A stretch of DNA of 48,845 nt. Source: Negativicoccus succinicivorans. Lineage in GTDB: Bacteria > Bacillota > Negativicutes > Veillonellales > Negativicoccaceae. The stretch is from contig NZ_JAHAHH010000003.1 in NCBI RefSeq assembly GCF_018373335.1, positions 1 to 48,845 on the forward strand, in the 5' to 3' direction. Each line of letters starts with the position of its first letter. The stretch's first letter is position 1. Of the stretch, positions 7,856 to 15,687 are shown one piece after another. The notes beneath the pieces were generated by a model that did no database searches, was not told the origin of the DNA, and saw nothing but the letters and a program-made list of their open reading frames with translations. Position numbers and translations under genes: made by a program.

Positions 7856-9342
7856 GCCTCGTTCCCCCGTTTCTGTTTCCATTGAAAGACCATGCCCAGA
7901 AGTTGCAAGGCGACAATCGGCATCATCGCAATCAAGGCCACGACACCGAATCCGTCCAAAAATACATCCGCGCCCGGAAAGTGTCGCGCCGCGCCGCTGG
8001 CAAAACTCAATACGAACGTAGCCGCCATCGGACCGGACGCGACGCCGCCCGAGTCAAAGGCCATGCCGACGAAGAGATTCGGCACGAAATACGACAACGC
8101 AATCGCGATCAAGTAGCCGGGCAGCAGCATATGCCACAATTCCAGCCCCGGCAACACAATGCGCAGCATCGAGAACGCCACCGCGCTGCCGACCGCGAGT
8201 GATAACGAGATTAAGACCAGTTTGCGCGGTACATAACCGCTGGTAATATCTTCAATCTGGTTGACGAGCGGAAACACGGCCGGTTCCGCCAAAATAACAA
8301 CGAGACCGATGACCAAACCGACGAGCACCAAAACAACCGATCCTTCCAGTCGGGCGATCTCCATCCCCAGCTCATAGCCCGCTCGGTTAAAACCGAAATT
8401 GACGCCAGTCATAAAAATCACGAGACCGAGGTAGGTATACACGAGACCCGCGTTAATTCGGAAAAGCTCCACGCCCTGCACTTTTTCGATACAAAAATGG
8501 GCTAAATAAAAAAGCAGGGTAACCGGTAAAATACTTAAAAAGACTTCCCAAAACATATGCGGAACCAAATGCGCGAGACTTTGCCAAAAGGGTTCCAACG
8601 CCGCCTGATTCGGCACCGTCACATTCGCCGCAAACGGTTGCTGCGCGGTACCGAACGCCATCAGCAATACGCCCAGAATCGCGCCCGCGGAGGCGATCCC
8701 GACCAAGCCGAAACTGTCTTCTTCAGCGGCTACCGAGTCCGACGACTTAAAACTGGAAACGCCGGCGGCCAACGCGAGGAAAAAAGGCACCGTCATCGCC
8801 CCGGTCGTGGTGCCGGAAGCGTCAAACGAAAGCGCGATAAATTCACGCGGCACCAAAAGGCAAAGCAGACCGATCATTGCGTAAAACAGGAAAAACACAT
8901 GCTTCAGCGCCAAGGAGCGAACGATCCTCCATAATCCGAATGCCAGCGTGACGGCAATCCCCGCCGACACCGCGTACACCAGCATCATTTCCGTCATGTA
9001 ACCCGATGTAAAGAGTTCTACCTGCTGTCCATAGATTCGCAGATCCGGCTCCGCCATCGATATGGCAAAGCCGAGGACAAGACCGCTCATGACGACCATA
9101 ATCATCTTGCCGTATTTCGTTACGGCATGACCTAAATGCATCCCGATCGGACTGACGCCGATTTCCACGCCGACGTGAAACACGGTCAATCCCAAGATAA
9201 TCAGTGCCGTACCTACCACGCAACGCAGCAAAACATCAAACGACAGCGGCGCCAGAAAAAAATGGAGTAAAAAAATTAATACTACAATCGGCAACACCGA
9301 CTGGCTCACTTCTTTTAACTTTTCACCGAATATCCCCATCAA
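7852..9342 (-). CDS. DUF1538 integral membrane protein (two-repeat permease-like)
   Basis: A 496-residue polytopic membrane protein matching what I know of the DUF1538 family, whose substrate I do not know. It is an internal duplication with an offset of about 255 residues. MAEPD (96-100) repeats as LAEPA (351-355), TSGY (112-115) as TSGY (367-370), and FDASGTTTG (173-181) as FDSGGVASG (429-437). Two inverted or parallel repeats with short G/S-rich re-entrant motifs are typical of ion-coupled transporters. A soluble linker lies at about 197-212. The downstream gene encodes a tandem PII protein overlapping by ATGA, suggesting PII-gated transport. Starts at Met1 or Met2 are both possible. Confidence 0.8.
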   Translation of the reverse strand: MMGIFGEKLKEVSQSVLPIVVLIFLLHFFLAPLSFDVLLRCVVGTALIILGLTVFHVGVEIGVSPIGMHLGHAVTKYGKMIMVVMSGLVLGFAISMAEPDLRIYGQQVELFTSGYMTEMMLVYAVSAGIAVTLAFGLWRIVRSLALKHVFFLFYAMIGLLCLLVPREFIALSFDASGTTTGAMTVPFFLALAAGVSSFKSSDSVAAEEDSFGLVGIASAGAILGVLLMAFGTAQQPFAANVTVPNQAALEPFWQSLAHLVPHMFWEVFLSILPVTLLFYLAHFCIEKVQGVELFRINAGLVYTYLGLVIFMTGVNFGFNRAGYELGMEIARLEGSVVLVLVGLVIGLVVILAEPAVFPLVNQIEDITSGYVPRKLVLISLSLAVGSAVAFSMLRIVLPGLELWHMLLPGYLIAIALSYFVPNLFVGMAFDSGGVASGPMAATFVLSFASGAARHFPGADVFLDGFGVVALIAMMPIVALQLLGMVFQWKQKRGNEA

Positions 9343-9375
9343 TTCACCCCAAACTTTCCCGATTCAGATAAAATT

Positions 9376-9384
9376 ATTATAACA
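9376..9384 (-). promoter_or_regulatory. Extended -10 promoter of the DUF1538/PII unit
   Basis: TGT-TATAAT on the minus strand, about 35 bases before the ATG. No good -35 hexamer is seen 17 bases upstream. Confidence 0.5.
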
Positions 9385-9417
9385 TAATGCTTTAATTACT
9401 CTCCCGAAATGGCGATA

Positions 9418-9446
9418 CAAAAAAAGAGAGGCGAGCGCCTCTCTTT
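9418..9446 (-). terminator. Terminator after the FecB-like gene
   Basis: Stem AAAGAGAGGC (9423-9432) / GCCTCTCTTT (9437-9446) with loop GAGC, followed on the minus strand by a T run. Confidence 0.85.
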
Positions 9447-9460
9447 GATCATCGTGTTTG

Positions 9461-10441
9461 TTACGAATCGCGCGGTCCGTATAAAGTTTTCGCAAGCAGT
9501 GCAACAGCATCCGCCGCCCGCACGCTTACCGTAGCGGAGATCTCGTCATCGGTAAACATCGTTACATTGCCGGATGCCAGCGCCGGTAATGTTTGCCAAT
9601 AAGCGGACGATTCCAACTCTTCCCAAGCCGCGGCTCCCGTCGATGCCGAATCCTGTTCGCGCAGAACGATCACGGCTTGCGGTTGCAGGTTGGCCTCCAT
9701 CACGTTTTCGATCGGGATCAGGCCTTCCTTGTCACGCGGCGCATCCGCCAATTCATCGGCCAGGTTGACCATCGGAATCAGCTGCGCCAAGTTTCCGATC
9801 AGCGTATGACTGTCGCAGGCGCCTACACCGTTATCGTTCACATCAATAATCAACACATGTTTCGGAGGCACCGATGCGAATGCATCGCGTGTTTTTTCAA
9901 TGCTCGTTTCCATATTGTGGACAATTTTTTCCGCGGCCGGTTCTCGTCCCAAAACAGCTCCCCAGAAATAAATCCGGTTTTGAATATCCGCCAACGATTC
10001 CGTTTTCCAAAAAAGCACCGGCACCTTATCTTCCGCCAAATCAGTGATCCACTCCGGCGATACATGCGTGGCCGGACCCACAACGATATCGGGTGAAAGG
10101 GCGGCGATTTCCGCCGGATTGGGACGCGCGCTCAATTGTGGCAACGCCTTCCACTTGTCCGCCAGACGTTGCGGTAAACTCGCATGCGTCGTAACCGCCA
10201 ACGGCGTCACGCCTAACGCGTCCACAATTTTGGCTTCGATATTATCCAGCGCAATCACGCGCTGCGTCGGCGCGTTAAAAGTCACTTCCCGTTCCAAACT
10301 GTCCGTATATGTCAGCTGCTGCGTCGTTTTCACCGTCTTCGGCGTTTTCTCACCGACTCCGCGCAACAGCAGTACAGCCGCGGCCAGCACAACGATCACA
10401 CCGATGACGATCATCCATTTTCGTTTTCGTTTTCGATTCAT
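9461..10441 (-). CDS. Membrane-anchored siderophore-type substrate-binding protein (FecB/FhuD-like)
   Basis: A 326-residue protein of the periplasmic-binding-protein class III fold (PF01497), which usually delivers ferric siderophores, haem or cobalamin to ABC importers. A basic N terminus (MNRKRKRK) and one hydrophobic segment at 9-27 look like an uncleaved anchor; no lipobox cysteine is present. The family start YTDSLEREVTF is near 45, with IDVNDNGVG near the hinge helix. No permease or ATPase gene is adjacent, unlike most family members. It follows a flavodoxin gene by 45 bases, a gap containing a hairpin (GCTTGTC/GACAAGC, 10463-10481) without a T run, and it ends in a terminator. Confidence 0.82.
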   Translation of the reverse strand: MNRKRKRKWMIVIGVIVVLAAAVLLLRGVGEKTPKTVKTTQQLTYTDSLEREVTFNAPTQRVIALDNIEAKIVDALGVTPLAVTTHASLPQRLADKWKALPQLSARPNPAEIAALSPDIVVGPATHVSPEWITDLAEDKVPVLFWKTESLADIQNRIYFWGAVLGREPAAEKIVHNMETSIEKTRDAFASVPPKHVLIIDVNDNGVGACDSHTLIGNLAQLIPMVNLADELADAPRDKEGLIPIENVMEANLQPQAVIVLREQDSASTGAAAWEELESSAYWQTLPALASGNVTMFTDDEISATVSVRAADAVALLAKTLYGPRDS

Positions 10442-10486
10442 TATGGCCTCGCTTTACAGAGTGCTTGTCGCGGTGACAAGCGGAAT

Positions 10487-10996
10487 TTACCGGCGTACTT
10501 TGGCAAATGCTTTGCGGGCCTCCTTACGAGCCGCTTCGAGATCCGCCGTATCCGGATGCGACGCCGAATCCGCCATCATCTCCCGCGTCAATGTCACGGG
10601 TTCGCCGTACGGAAAACGAACCAATGTGGTCACTTCCTTATGAATCGTATCCGCCAATTTACCCTGACAGACAAATTGCCCCAATAGCAAGTTGCGTTCC
10701 GCGATCATATCACGCGCCGCCCGCGAGCTCAGGATAGCGTGCTCTTCCGAAGGATGCGTTCCCATGGTGCCGAACAAAAACACTTTTTTCCCCGAAAGAC
10801 TTTCCAGAAAACGCGTTGCTTCTTCGCAAGGTTTGCCGGCGTGCACCCAAAATCCCACCGCGATGCATTCCGCTTGCGACGGATCCGCCTCCGCCATGGC
10901 CACGGCCGAAACGCCCAATTCCTCCGCAATGGCTTCCGCCACCTGTTTGGTATTACCGGTTTGCGACGCATAGGTCACCATAATTGTTTGCGCCAT
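10487..10996 (-). CDS. Flavodoxin-family protein (BilS-like)
   Basis: A 169-residue flavodoxin-fold protein. The FMN phosphate loop YASQTGNT at 9-16 is clear. Next come the AVGFWVHAGKP and VFLFGTMGTHP strands that normally flank the isoalloxazine ring. The C terminus (HPDTADLEAARKEARKAF) resembles proteins named BilS in bilirubin-reductase loci, but that assignment is from memory and no reductase lies here. It probably carries electrons to a redox partner. With the downstream FecB-like gene it might serve reductive release of bound iron or a tetrapyrrole; that is inference. The ATG at 10996 follows GGAGGGGA. Confidence 0.8.
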   Translation of the reverse strand: MAQTIMVTYASQTGNTKQVAEAIAEELGVSAVAMAEADPSQAECIAVGFWVHAGKPCEEATRFLESLSGKKVFLFGTMGTHPSEEHAILSSRAARDMIAERNLLLGQFVCQGKLADTIHKEVTTLVRFPYGEPVTLTREMMADSASHPDTADLEAARKEARKAFAKVRR

Positions 10997-11038
10997 ACTA
11001 TCCCCTCCAGGATCTCTGTCAGTAAATGCTCTCCTTTT

Positions 11039-11066
11039 ATTGTAGCAAGAATGAACGTTCCTGCAA
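11039..11066 (-). promoter_or_regulatory. Promoter of the flavodoxin/FecB-like operon
   Basis: TTGCAG (11061-11066), 16 bases, TACAAT (11039-11044), with TGC forming an extended -10. It faces away from the plus-strand promoter at 11103-11131. Confidence 0.65.
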
Positions 11067-11102
11067 ATAATGAATTCCTTCCGTTTACTTGCAAGTCCTT
11101 AC

Positions 11103-11131
11103 TTGAAAGTCGGCGGCTACTCCGTTATACT
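11103..11131 (+). promoter_or_regulatory. Promoter of the unknown membrane-protein gene
   Basis: TTGAAA (11103-11108), 17 bases, TATACT (11126-11131). The start near 11138 leaves a leader of about 28 bases with AAAGGAG before the ATG. Confidence 0.8.
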
Positions 11132-11165
11132 TAAAGAATATTAATAGAGGTTAAAGGAGTTAATT

Positions 11166-12101
11166 ATGGATTTCTTGTTCGCCACGCTGCCGTATTTAAA
11201 TATCGGCTTTTTTTGCGCGTTGCTCGCGCGTTTCACCGGCGCCAATCTGTCGGCTTTGGTGCTTTGCTGTTTCCTGTATTTAGGCGCTACGCCGATGCAA
11301 ACGATCGGCATGATGCTGACCTTCCTCGCATTTATGCAGTTGACCATTCATACGCAGGGAGAACGCTTAAACTTCAAAACGTTACGAATTTTTAAGGGCT
11401 GGCGAATTTTAATTCCGGTGCTGTTTGTCGCTTTCACGCTCGTCGCCAATCCGTTTTACGCGATCGCGTCCTTCGTCGGCTTCTTCCTGATGGAAGTCCT
11501 GGCGATGCTCTATCTGGAGTTACCGATTGATCAACGCCCGACGCGCATGACGCTCGTAAAATATTCCGTCTGCGGTTTCATTCCGGCGCTGCTCGGTCTG
11601 CTGGCGCTGTCCGTGATTCCCGCGTCGTATTATTACCTCGTTTGCGGGGCCCTGATCCTCGTCGTCTCGGGACTTATTTTTTGGCTCGGCAAAAATCGTA
11701 AACGCTTGCAGAGCACTTGGGATGCGGTGATTTATACCGCCTGGTTCCTGCTCGGTTTCTGCGGGCTGGAGTTGAGCGATTGGCTGCGCGATTTCAAACG
11801 TCAACGCGTCTCGACACTCGCCCGCTACCTGGCGATCGTCACTGTTCCGGTCGTGTTTCTCACGTTTGTCGCGGCCAATGTCGTCTACGGCATCATCAGC
11901 CTTTCCGGTTTGATCACAGCGCTGGCGGCGACGATCGCCATTCGCCTCTTCGGCTACTACCGGGTCAGCGAGCGCGGCGAAGCCAATCCGATCGCGCTCG
12001 GTCTTGTCGTTCTCGCTGTGTTGTGTCTCTTCCTGGTGCAACCGGCGCCGCACGGCATTACCGATTTACTGTACGTACCGACTTCATGGAAACTTTGGTA
12101 A
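11166..12101 (+). CDS. Polytopic membrane protein of unknown function
   Basis: I do not recognise this 311-residue protein. About nine or ten hydrophobic segments fill almost the whole chain, with short charged loops (FKTLRIFKGWR near 76, WLGKNRKRLQS near 175, SDWLRDFKRQRV near 203). There is no signal peptide, no obvious catalytic motif and no soluble domain. The N-terminal half slightly resembles TauE/SafE-type permeases in its ordering of helices, but I would not assign it. The ATG is preceded by AAAGGAG at good spacing. It is a single-gene unit with its own promoter and terminator, between two minus-strand operons. Confidence 0.7.
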   Translation: MDFLFATLPYLNIGFFCALLARFTGANLSALVLCCFLYLGATPMQTIGMMLTFLAFMQLTIHTQGERLNFKTLRIFKGWRILIPVLFVAFTLVANPFYAIASFVGFFLMEVLAMLYLELPIDQRPTRMTLVKYSVCGFIPALLGLLALSVIPASYYYLVCGALILVVSGLIFWLGKNRKRLQSTWDAVIYTAWFLLGFCGLELSDWLRDFKRQRVSTLARYLAIVTVPVVFLTFVAANVVYGIISLSGLITALAATIAIRLFGYYRVSERGEANPIALGLVVLAVLCLFLVQPAPHGITDLLYVPTSWKLW

Positions 12102-12104
12102 ACA

Positions 12105-12132
12105 AAAAACGGCTCATTCGAGCCGTTTTTTT
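12105..12132. terminator. Bidirectional terminator
   Basis: AAAAACGGCTC / GAGCCGTTTTT with loop ATTC (12116-12119), A run on the left and T run on the right. It serves the plus-strand membrane gene and the minus-strand short OmpM-like gene that converge on it. Confidence 0.88.
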
Positions 12133-12149
12133 ATTGTCCGAAAAATCCG

Positions 12150-12623
12150 TTATTCCTCTGCCGACACTTTCGAGTTCGTCGTATAGACGGCGCCGATACG
12201 TACCCGCGCATCATTTTCGGACTCGGTTCCTTCGGTGTGACGCAAACGTAAATCGCCGCTGATTTCAATGTTACCGCGCGGTTTGGACTCGGTCCCGACG
12301 CCTAACGCATTAAGTTCGCGCGCGTATTCCTTTTGCGTCGGCGCCAATACGTCCCGTTGTGCCGGAGTCAAATGACCGTCACGCAGCATAGCCGCCACGG
12401 CGCGCGCCAATTCAAAGCGCGTCAAATGCGGACGTTCAAGCAACGTCGCGTCGTAACCGGGAGCCGCTCCCGCTTCAATCAACGTCGCGGCCGCCTGATA
12501 TCCTTCGGTGTAGCGTTCCACTTCATCAAACGAGTTCGGCGCGTAGTGATTATACGCAAACGTTGTCCACGGCATCATGCCGATACCGATGCCGAGCAAC
12601 AGCGAGGCCATTTTTTTATGCAT
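12150..12623 (-). CDS. Short OmpM-like SLH protein lacking the beta barrel
   Basis: A 157-residue exported protein. A signal peptide (MHKKMASLLLGIGIGMMPWTT, cut near AFA/TFA at 23) is followed by a degenerate SLH domain at about 41-80 with LTRFELARAVAAML. Then comes a helical stretch LTPAQRDVLAPTQKEYARELNALGV, and GNIEISGDLRLRHTEGTES. These match in order the SLH, coiled coil and first barrel strand of the full OmpM at 41058-42608, but the protein ends about 25 residues later. It may be a decayed paralogue or a functional small peptidoglycan or cell-wall tether. The ATG follows AGGAGG inside the end of engB, overlapping it by 8 bases. Confidence 0.75.
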   Translation of the reverse strand: MHKKMASLLLGIGIGMMPWTTFAYNHYAPNSFDEVERYTEGYQAAATLIEAGAAPGYDATLLERPHLTRFELARAVAAMLRDGHLTPAQRDVLAPTQKEYARELNALGVGTESKPRGNIEISGDLRLRHTEGTESENDARVRIGAVYTTNSKVSAEE

Positions 12624-13278
12624 ACGGTTCCTCCTGCGGATCGACTACAAAGCTTTGAATCACCTGCAATAAAGCCTGACGATTCAAATGATTTTTCGAT
12701 GAATACATCAGCGGCGGATAATCGCCCGGATATTCATGCGCGATCGTCCGAATATTTTTCTGGCGATCACTTTGCCCGAGCTTATCGGCTTTCGTGCCGA
12801 TGACCTGCAGGGGCATACCCAAGCCGCGCAGCCAATGATACGCTTTTTTATCAATCGGCAACTGCGGATGTCGCAGATCGATCAGCAGACACATCAGCGC
12901 CAAGTGTCGCGAATTCGCCGCATAGTCGGCAATAAATCCCGACCACGCGTCGCGATTGTCGTGACCGGTTTTCGCAAATCCGTATCCCGGCAAATCCACC
13001 AGGTACCAATTCTGTTCCGTTTCCCCTTCATCGCCCGCGCCGTCAACCGCCTGCTTCGAGCGAATGGAAAAATAATTAATCGTGCGCGTTTTACCGGGTT
13101 CGCGACTGACCATCGCCAGCCCCCGGTGATTGCACAACGAGTTAATGAGTGATGATTTTCCGACATTGGATCGGCCGATAAAGGCGATCTCTTTCAAATC
13201 ATCTTTCTTGCATTGCGATAATTTCACCGCGGATAACAAGTAGGATGATTCTACAATACGAAATGATTCCTCTGTCAT
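12616..13278 (-). CDS. engB: Ribosome biogenesis GTP-binding protein EngB (YsxC/YihA)
   Basis: An essential TRAFAC GTPase acting late in 50S assembly. It has 220 residues with G1 GRSNVGKS at 35-42, G3 DLPGYG at 95-100 and G4 TKAD at 162-165. The conserved PGKTRTINYF at 61-70 forms switch I. It starts 2 bases after lon; lon-engB is a frequent Firmicute order. A short charged insertion (AGDEGETEQN, 81-90) precedes G3. The 3' end overlaps the ribosome-binding site and start of the short OmpM-like gene, which must be translated from the same message. Confidence 0.95.
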   Translation of the reverse strand: MTEESFRIVESSYLLSAVKLSQCKKDDLKEIAFIGRSNVGKSSLINSLCNHRGLAMVSREPGKTRTINYFSIRSKQAVDGAGDEGETEQNWYLVDLPGYGFAKTGHDNRDAWSGFIADYAANSRHLALMCLLIDLRHPQLPIDKKAYHWLRGLGMPLQVIGTKADKLGQSDRQKNIRTIAHEYPGDYPPLMYSSKNHLNRQALLQVIQSFVVDPQEEPYA

Positions 13279-13280
13279 CG

Positions 13281-15632
13281 TTACGCCTCACCCCGTTTCT
13301 GTTTTACCGGTTCAGACATAGCCTGCTGCAGCACTTCATCCATATGGGAAACGAAATGGAAAACCAAATCGTCACGCACGCTCTGCGGAATGTCCGCCAG
13401 ATTGCGGCGATTTTCTTTCGGTAAAAGGATCCGGCGAATACCGGCCCGATGCGCCGCCAGCACCTTTTCTTTGATGCCGCCGACGGCAAGCACCTGCCCG
13501 CGCAAGGTGATTTCCCCCGTCATCGCGGTATCGGCTCGTACCGGACATTTCGTCACGGCCGAAGCGATAGCGGTCGCCATCGTAATACCTGCCGACGGTC
13601 CGTCTTTCGGGATCGCGCCTTCAGGTAAATGAATGTGAATATCGATCGTGCGATAAAAATCGGCTGCCAGATGCAACTTTTCCGCTCGACTCCGCACATA
13701 GGTGTACGCCGCCTGCGCGGATTCTTTCATCACGTCGCCGAGCTGGCCTGTCAAGATCATTTTACCAGACCCGCTAAACGCCGTCACTTCCGTGTTCAAA
13801 ACTTCCCCGCCGACCTGCGTCCAGGCGAGCCCCGTCACGCGTCCCACTTCGTCGCGACGATCTTGCGGCGGAGTCAGGTACCGTGCCGGCCCTAACAAGG
13901 TTTCAAGATTTTTGACGGTGACAGTGAGCGTTTCTTCCCGCATCACTTTGCGTTTCGCCAATTTGCGGCAAACGCTGCCAATCACCTGTTCCAGACGACG
14001 CACGCCCGCTTCGCGCGTGTAATCGCGAATTAAGCGGCGCAGCACCGCCTGACTGAGACGAACATCGCTTTTCGCCAGGCCGTTTTCCTTGATTTGCCGC
14101 GGCAAAAGGTAACGTTTGGCGATTTCCACTTTTTCTTCTTCGGTGTAGCCCGAAAGCGTAATCACTTCCATGCGATCCAACAGCGGCTCCGGAATCGAAT
14201 TGGTCGTGTTGGCCGTGGTAATGAAAAAGACATTGGAAAAATCGAACGGCAATTCGATGAAATGATCGCTGAACGTGCCGTTTTGCTGCGGGTCGAGCGC
14301 CTCCAACAAAGCCGAGGCGGGATCACCGCGAAAATCGTTACCGAGTTTGTCAATTTCATCCAGCAAAAATACCGGATTCTTCGTCTTCGCGCGCGCAATG
14401 CCCTGAATCAGTCGTCCGGGCAACGCGCCGATATACGTCCGGCGATGACCGCGAATTTCCGATTCGTCGTGCACGCCGCCGAGCGAAACACGGGTAAATT
14501 CGGCGCCGAGCGCCCGCGCAATCGATTGCGCCAAGCTGGTTTTACCGGTGCCCGGCGGACCGACAAAGCAAAGGATGGGGCCTTTTTGCGATTGCGTCAA
14601 CTGCCGCACCGCCAAATGTTCCAAAATCCGCTCTTTGATTTTCGTCAAACCGAAATGATCCGCGTCCAGTACCGTCTGCGCTTCTTTCAGATCGGTCGCG
14701 AGCGTGCTTTCCGTGTTCCACGGCAAGTCGAAGATCCAGTCCAGATAGTTGCGCAAAACGGCCGCATCCGGTGTTAAAGGCGGCGTTTTTTCCAGGCGTT
14801 TGATTTCTTTTTCAATTTTTTCCGCGGACGCGGCGGGAAGCTCGAGCGCCGCCAACTTTTTACGGTACTCGTCAACTTCTTCGTCGATCTCCATGTGATC
14901 GCCGAGTTCGTCGCGGATAACGCGCAATTTTTCGCGCAAATAGTATTCGCGCTGATTTTTATCCATGCCTTGGCGGACTTCCGCGTTCAGCTTTTTCTCC
15001 AACGCGGCGATTTCCTGCTCCGCCAAGAGAAATTTGCGTACGGCCGCCAGCCGAAGCTCTACGGAAAGTTCCGCGAGAATACGCTGCCGTACGGCCGGTG
15101 CAAGCGGCAGGTACATCGTCACGAAGTCGGCCACTTCACCCGGATCCGTCAATGCTTCAAATTGCGCAAGCGCATCGCTTTCCATCGTGATTTGGGCATG
15201 CTCCAACCACTCCCCGAACCGCTTGACCACATCGCGGCGATAGGTTTCCAACAGGGGCGAATCCGTTTCTTCGAGCACACAGTCGATGACTTCCGCCGTT
15301 TGCCACGCGCCGGTCGCTTCGATATCCAGCAAGTGAACTCGCGTAACCCCTTCCAAAAGCACCCGCAGCACGCCGTCCGGCAGCTGCAAGATTTGTTTTA
15401 TTTTACCGATGGTACCGATCGTATACAAGTCATCAATGTCCGGGTTATCCGTATCCGCGTGACGCTGCATCACGCAGGCCACATAGCCGTCGCCCTGCAT
15501 CGCCTCACGCACGGCAGCTACCGATTGCGGCCGACCGACTTCGATACCGGTCACCATCTGGGGGAAAAGCGTCACATCACGTAAAGGCAATAACGGAAAC
15601 TTCATGCTGCCCTCGATTTCTTTTTGCGCCAT
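13281..15632 (-). CDS. lon: ATP-dependent protease Lon
   Basis: A cytosolic AAA+ serine protease that degrades misfolded and some regulatory proteins. The 783-residue chain has the LON substrate-binding domain (about 10-200), a coiled coil, Walker A GPPGTGKT at 358-365, Walker B FLLDEIDK at 422-429, and the protease domain with the S680 / K723 dyad (PKDGPSAG, GGIKEKV). The numbering is within one residue of E. coli Lon. The ATG at 15632 follows GGAGGGAAT; Met10 is a weaker alternative. It lies 55 bases after clpX, beyond a hairpin, and 2 bases before engB. Confidence 0.97.
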   Translation of the reverse strand: MAQKEIEGSMKFPLLPLRDVTLFPQMVTGIEVGRPQSVAAVREAMQGDGYVACVMQRHADTDNPDIDDLYTIGTIGKIKQILQLPDGVLRVLLEGVTRVHLLDIEATGAWQTAEVIDCVLEETDSPLLETYRRDVVKRFGEWLEHAQITMESDALAQFEALTDPGEVADFVTMYLPLAPAVRQRILAELSVELRLAAVRKFLLAEQEIAALEKKLNAEVRQGMDKNQREYYLREKLRVIRDELGDHMEIDEEVDEYRKKLAALELPAASAEKIEKEIKRLEKTPPLTPDAAVLRNYLDWIFDLPWNTESTLATDLKEAQTVLDADHFGLTKIKERILEHLAVRQLTQSQKGPILCFVGPPGTGKTSLAQSIARALGAEFTRVSLGGVHDESEIRGHRRTYIGALPGRLIQGIARAKTKNPVFLLDEIDKLGNDFRGDPASALLEALDPQQNGTFSDHFIELPFDFSNVFFITTANTTNSIPEPLLDRMEVITLSGYTEEEKVEIAKRYLLPRQIKENGLAKSDVRLSQAVLRRLIRDYTREAGVRRLEQVIGSVCRKLAKRKVMREETLTVTVKNLETLLGPARYLTPPQDRRDEVGRVTGLAWTQVGGEVLNTEVTAFSGSGKMILTGQLGDVMKESAQAAYTYVRSRAEKLHLAADFYRTIDIHIHLPEGAIPKDGPSAGITMATAIASAVTKCPVRADTAMTGEITLRGQVLAVGGIKEKVLAAHRAGIRRILLPKENRRNLADIPQSVRDDLVFHFVSHMDEVLQQAMSEPVKQKRGEA

Positions 15633-15661
15633 ATTCCCTCCTTATCTGATTACTATAAAAC

Positions 15662-15687
15662 AAACGGGTTCCCGGAGGAACCCGTTT
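15662..15687 (-). terminator. Hairpin between clpX and lon (weak terminator or attenuator)
   Basis: AAACGGGTTCC / GGAACCCGTTT with loop CGGA, starting at the clpX stop. On the minus strand it is followed by TTTGTTTTATAG, an interrupted T run. It probably lowers rather than abolishes read-through into lon, because the remaining 30 bases before lon show no good promoter. Confidence 0.6.

Noticed and set aside
10463..10481. Hairpin GCTTGTC/GACAAGC between flavodoxin and FecB-like genes as a terminator
   Set aside because: No T run follows on the minus strand; at most it affects mRNA stability.
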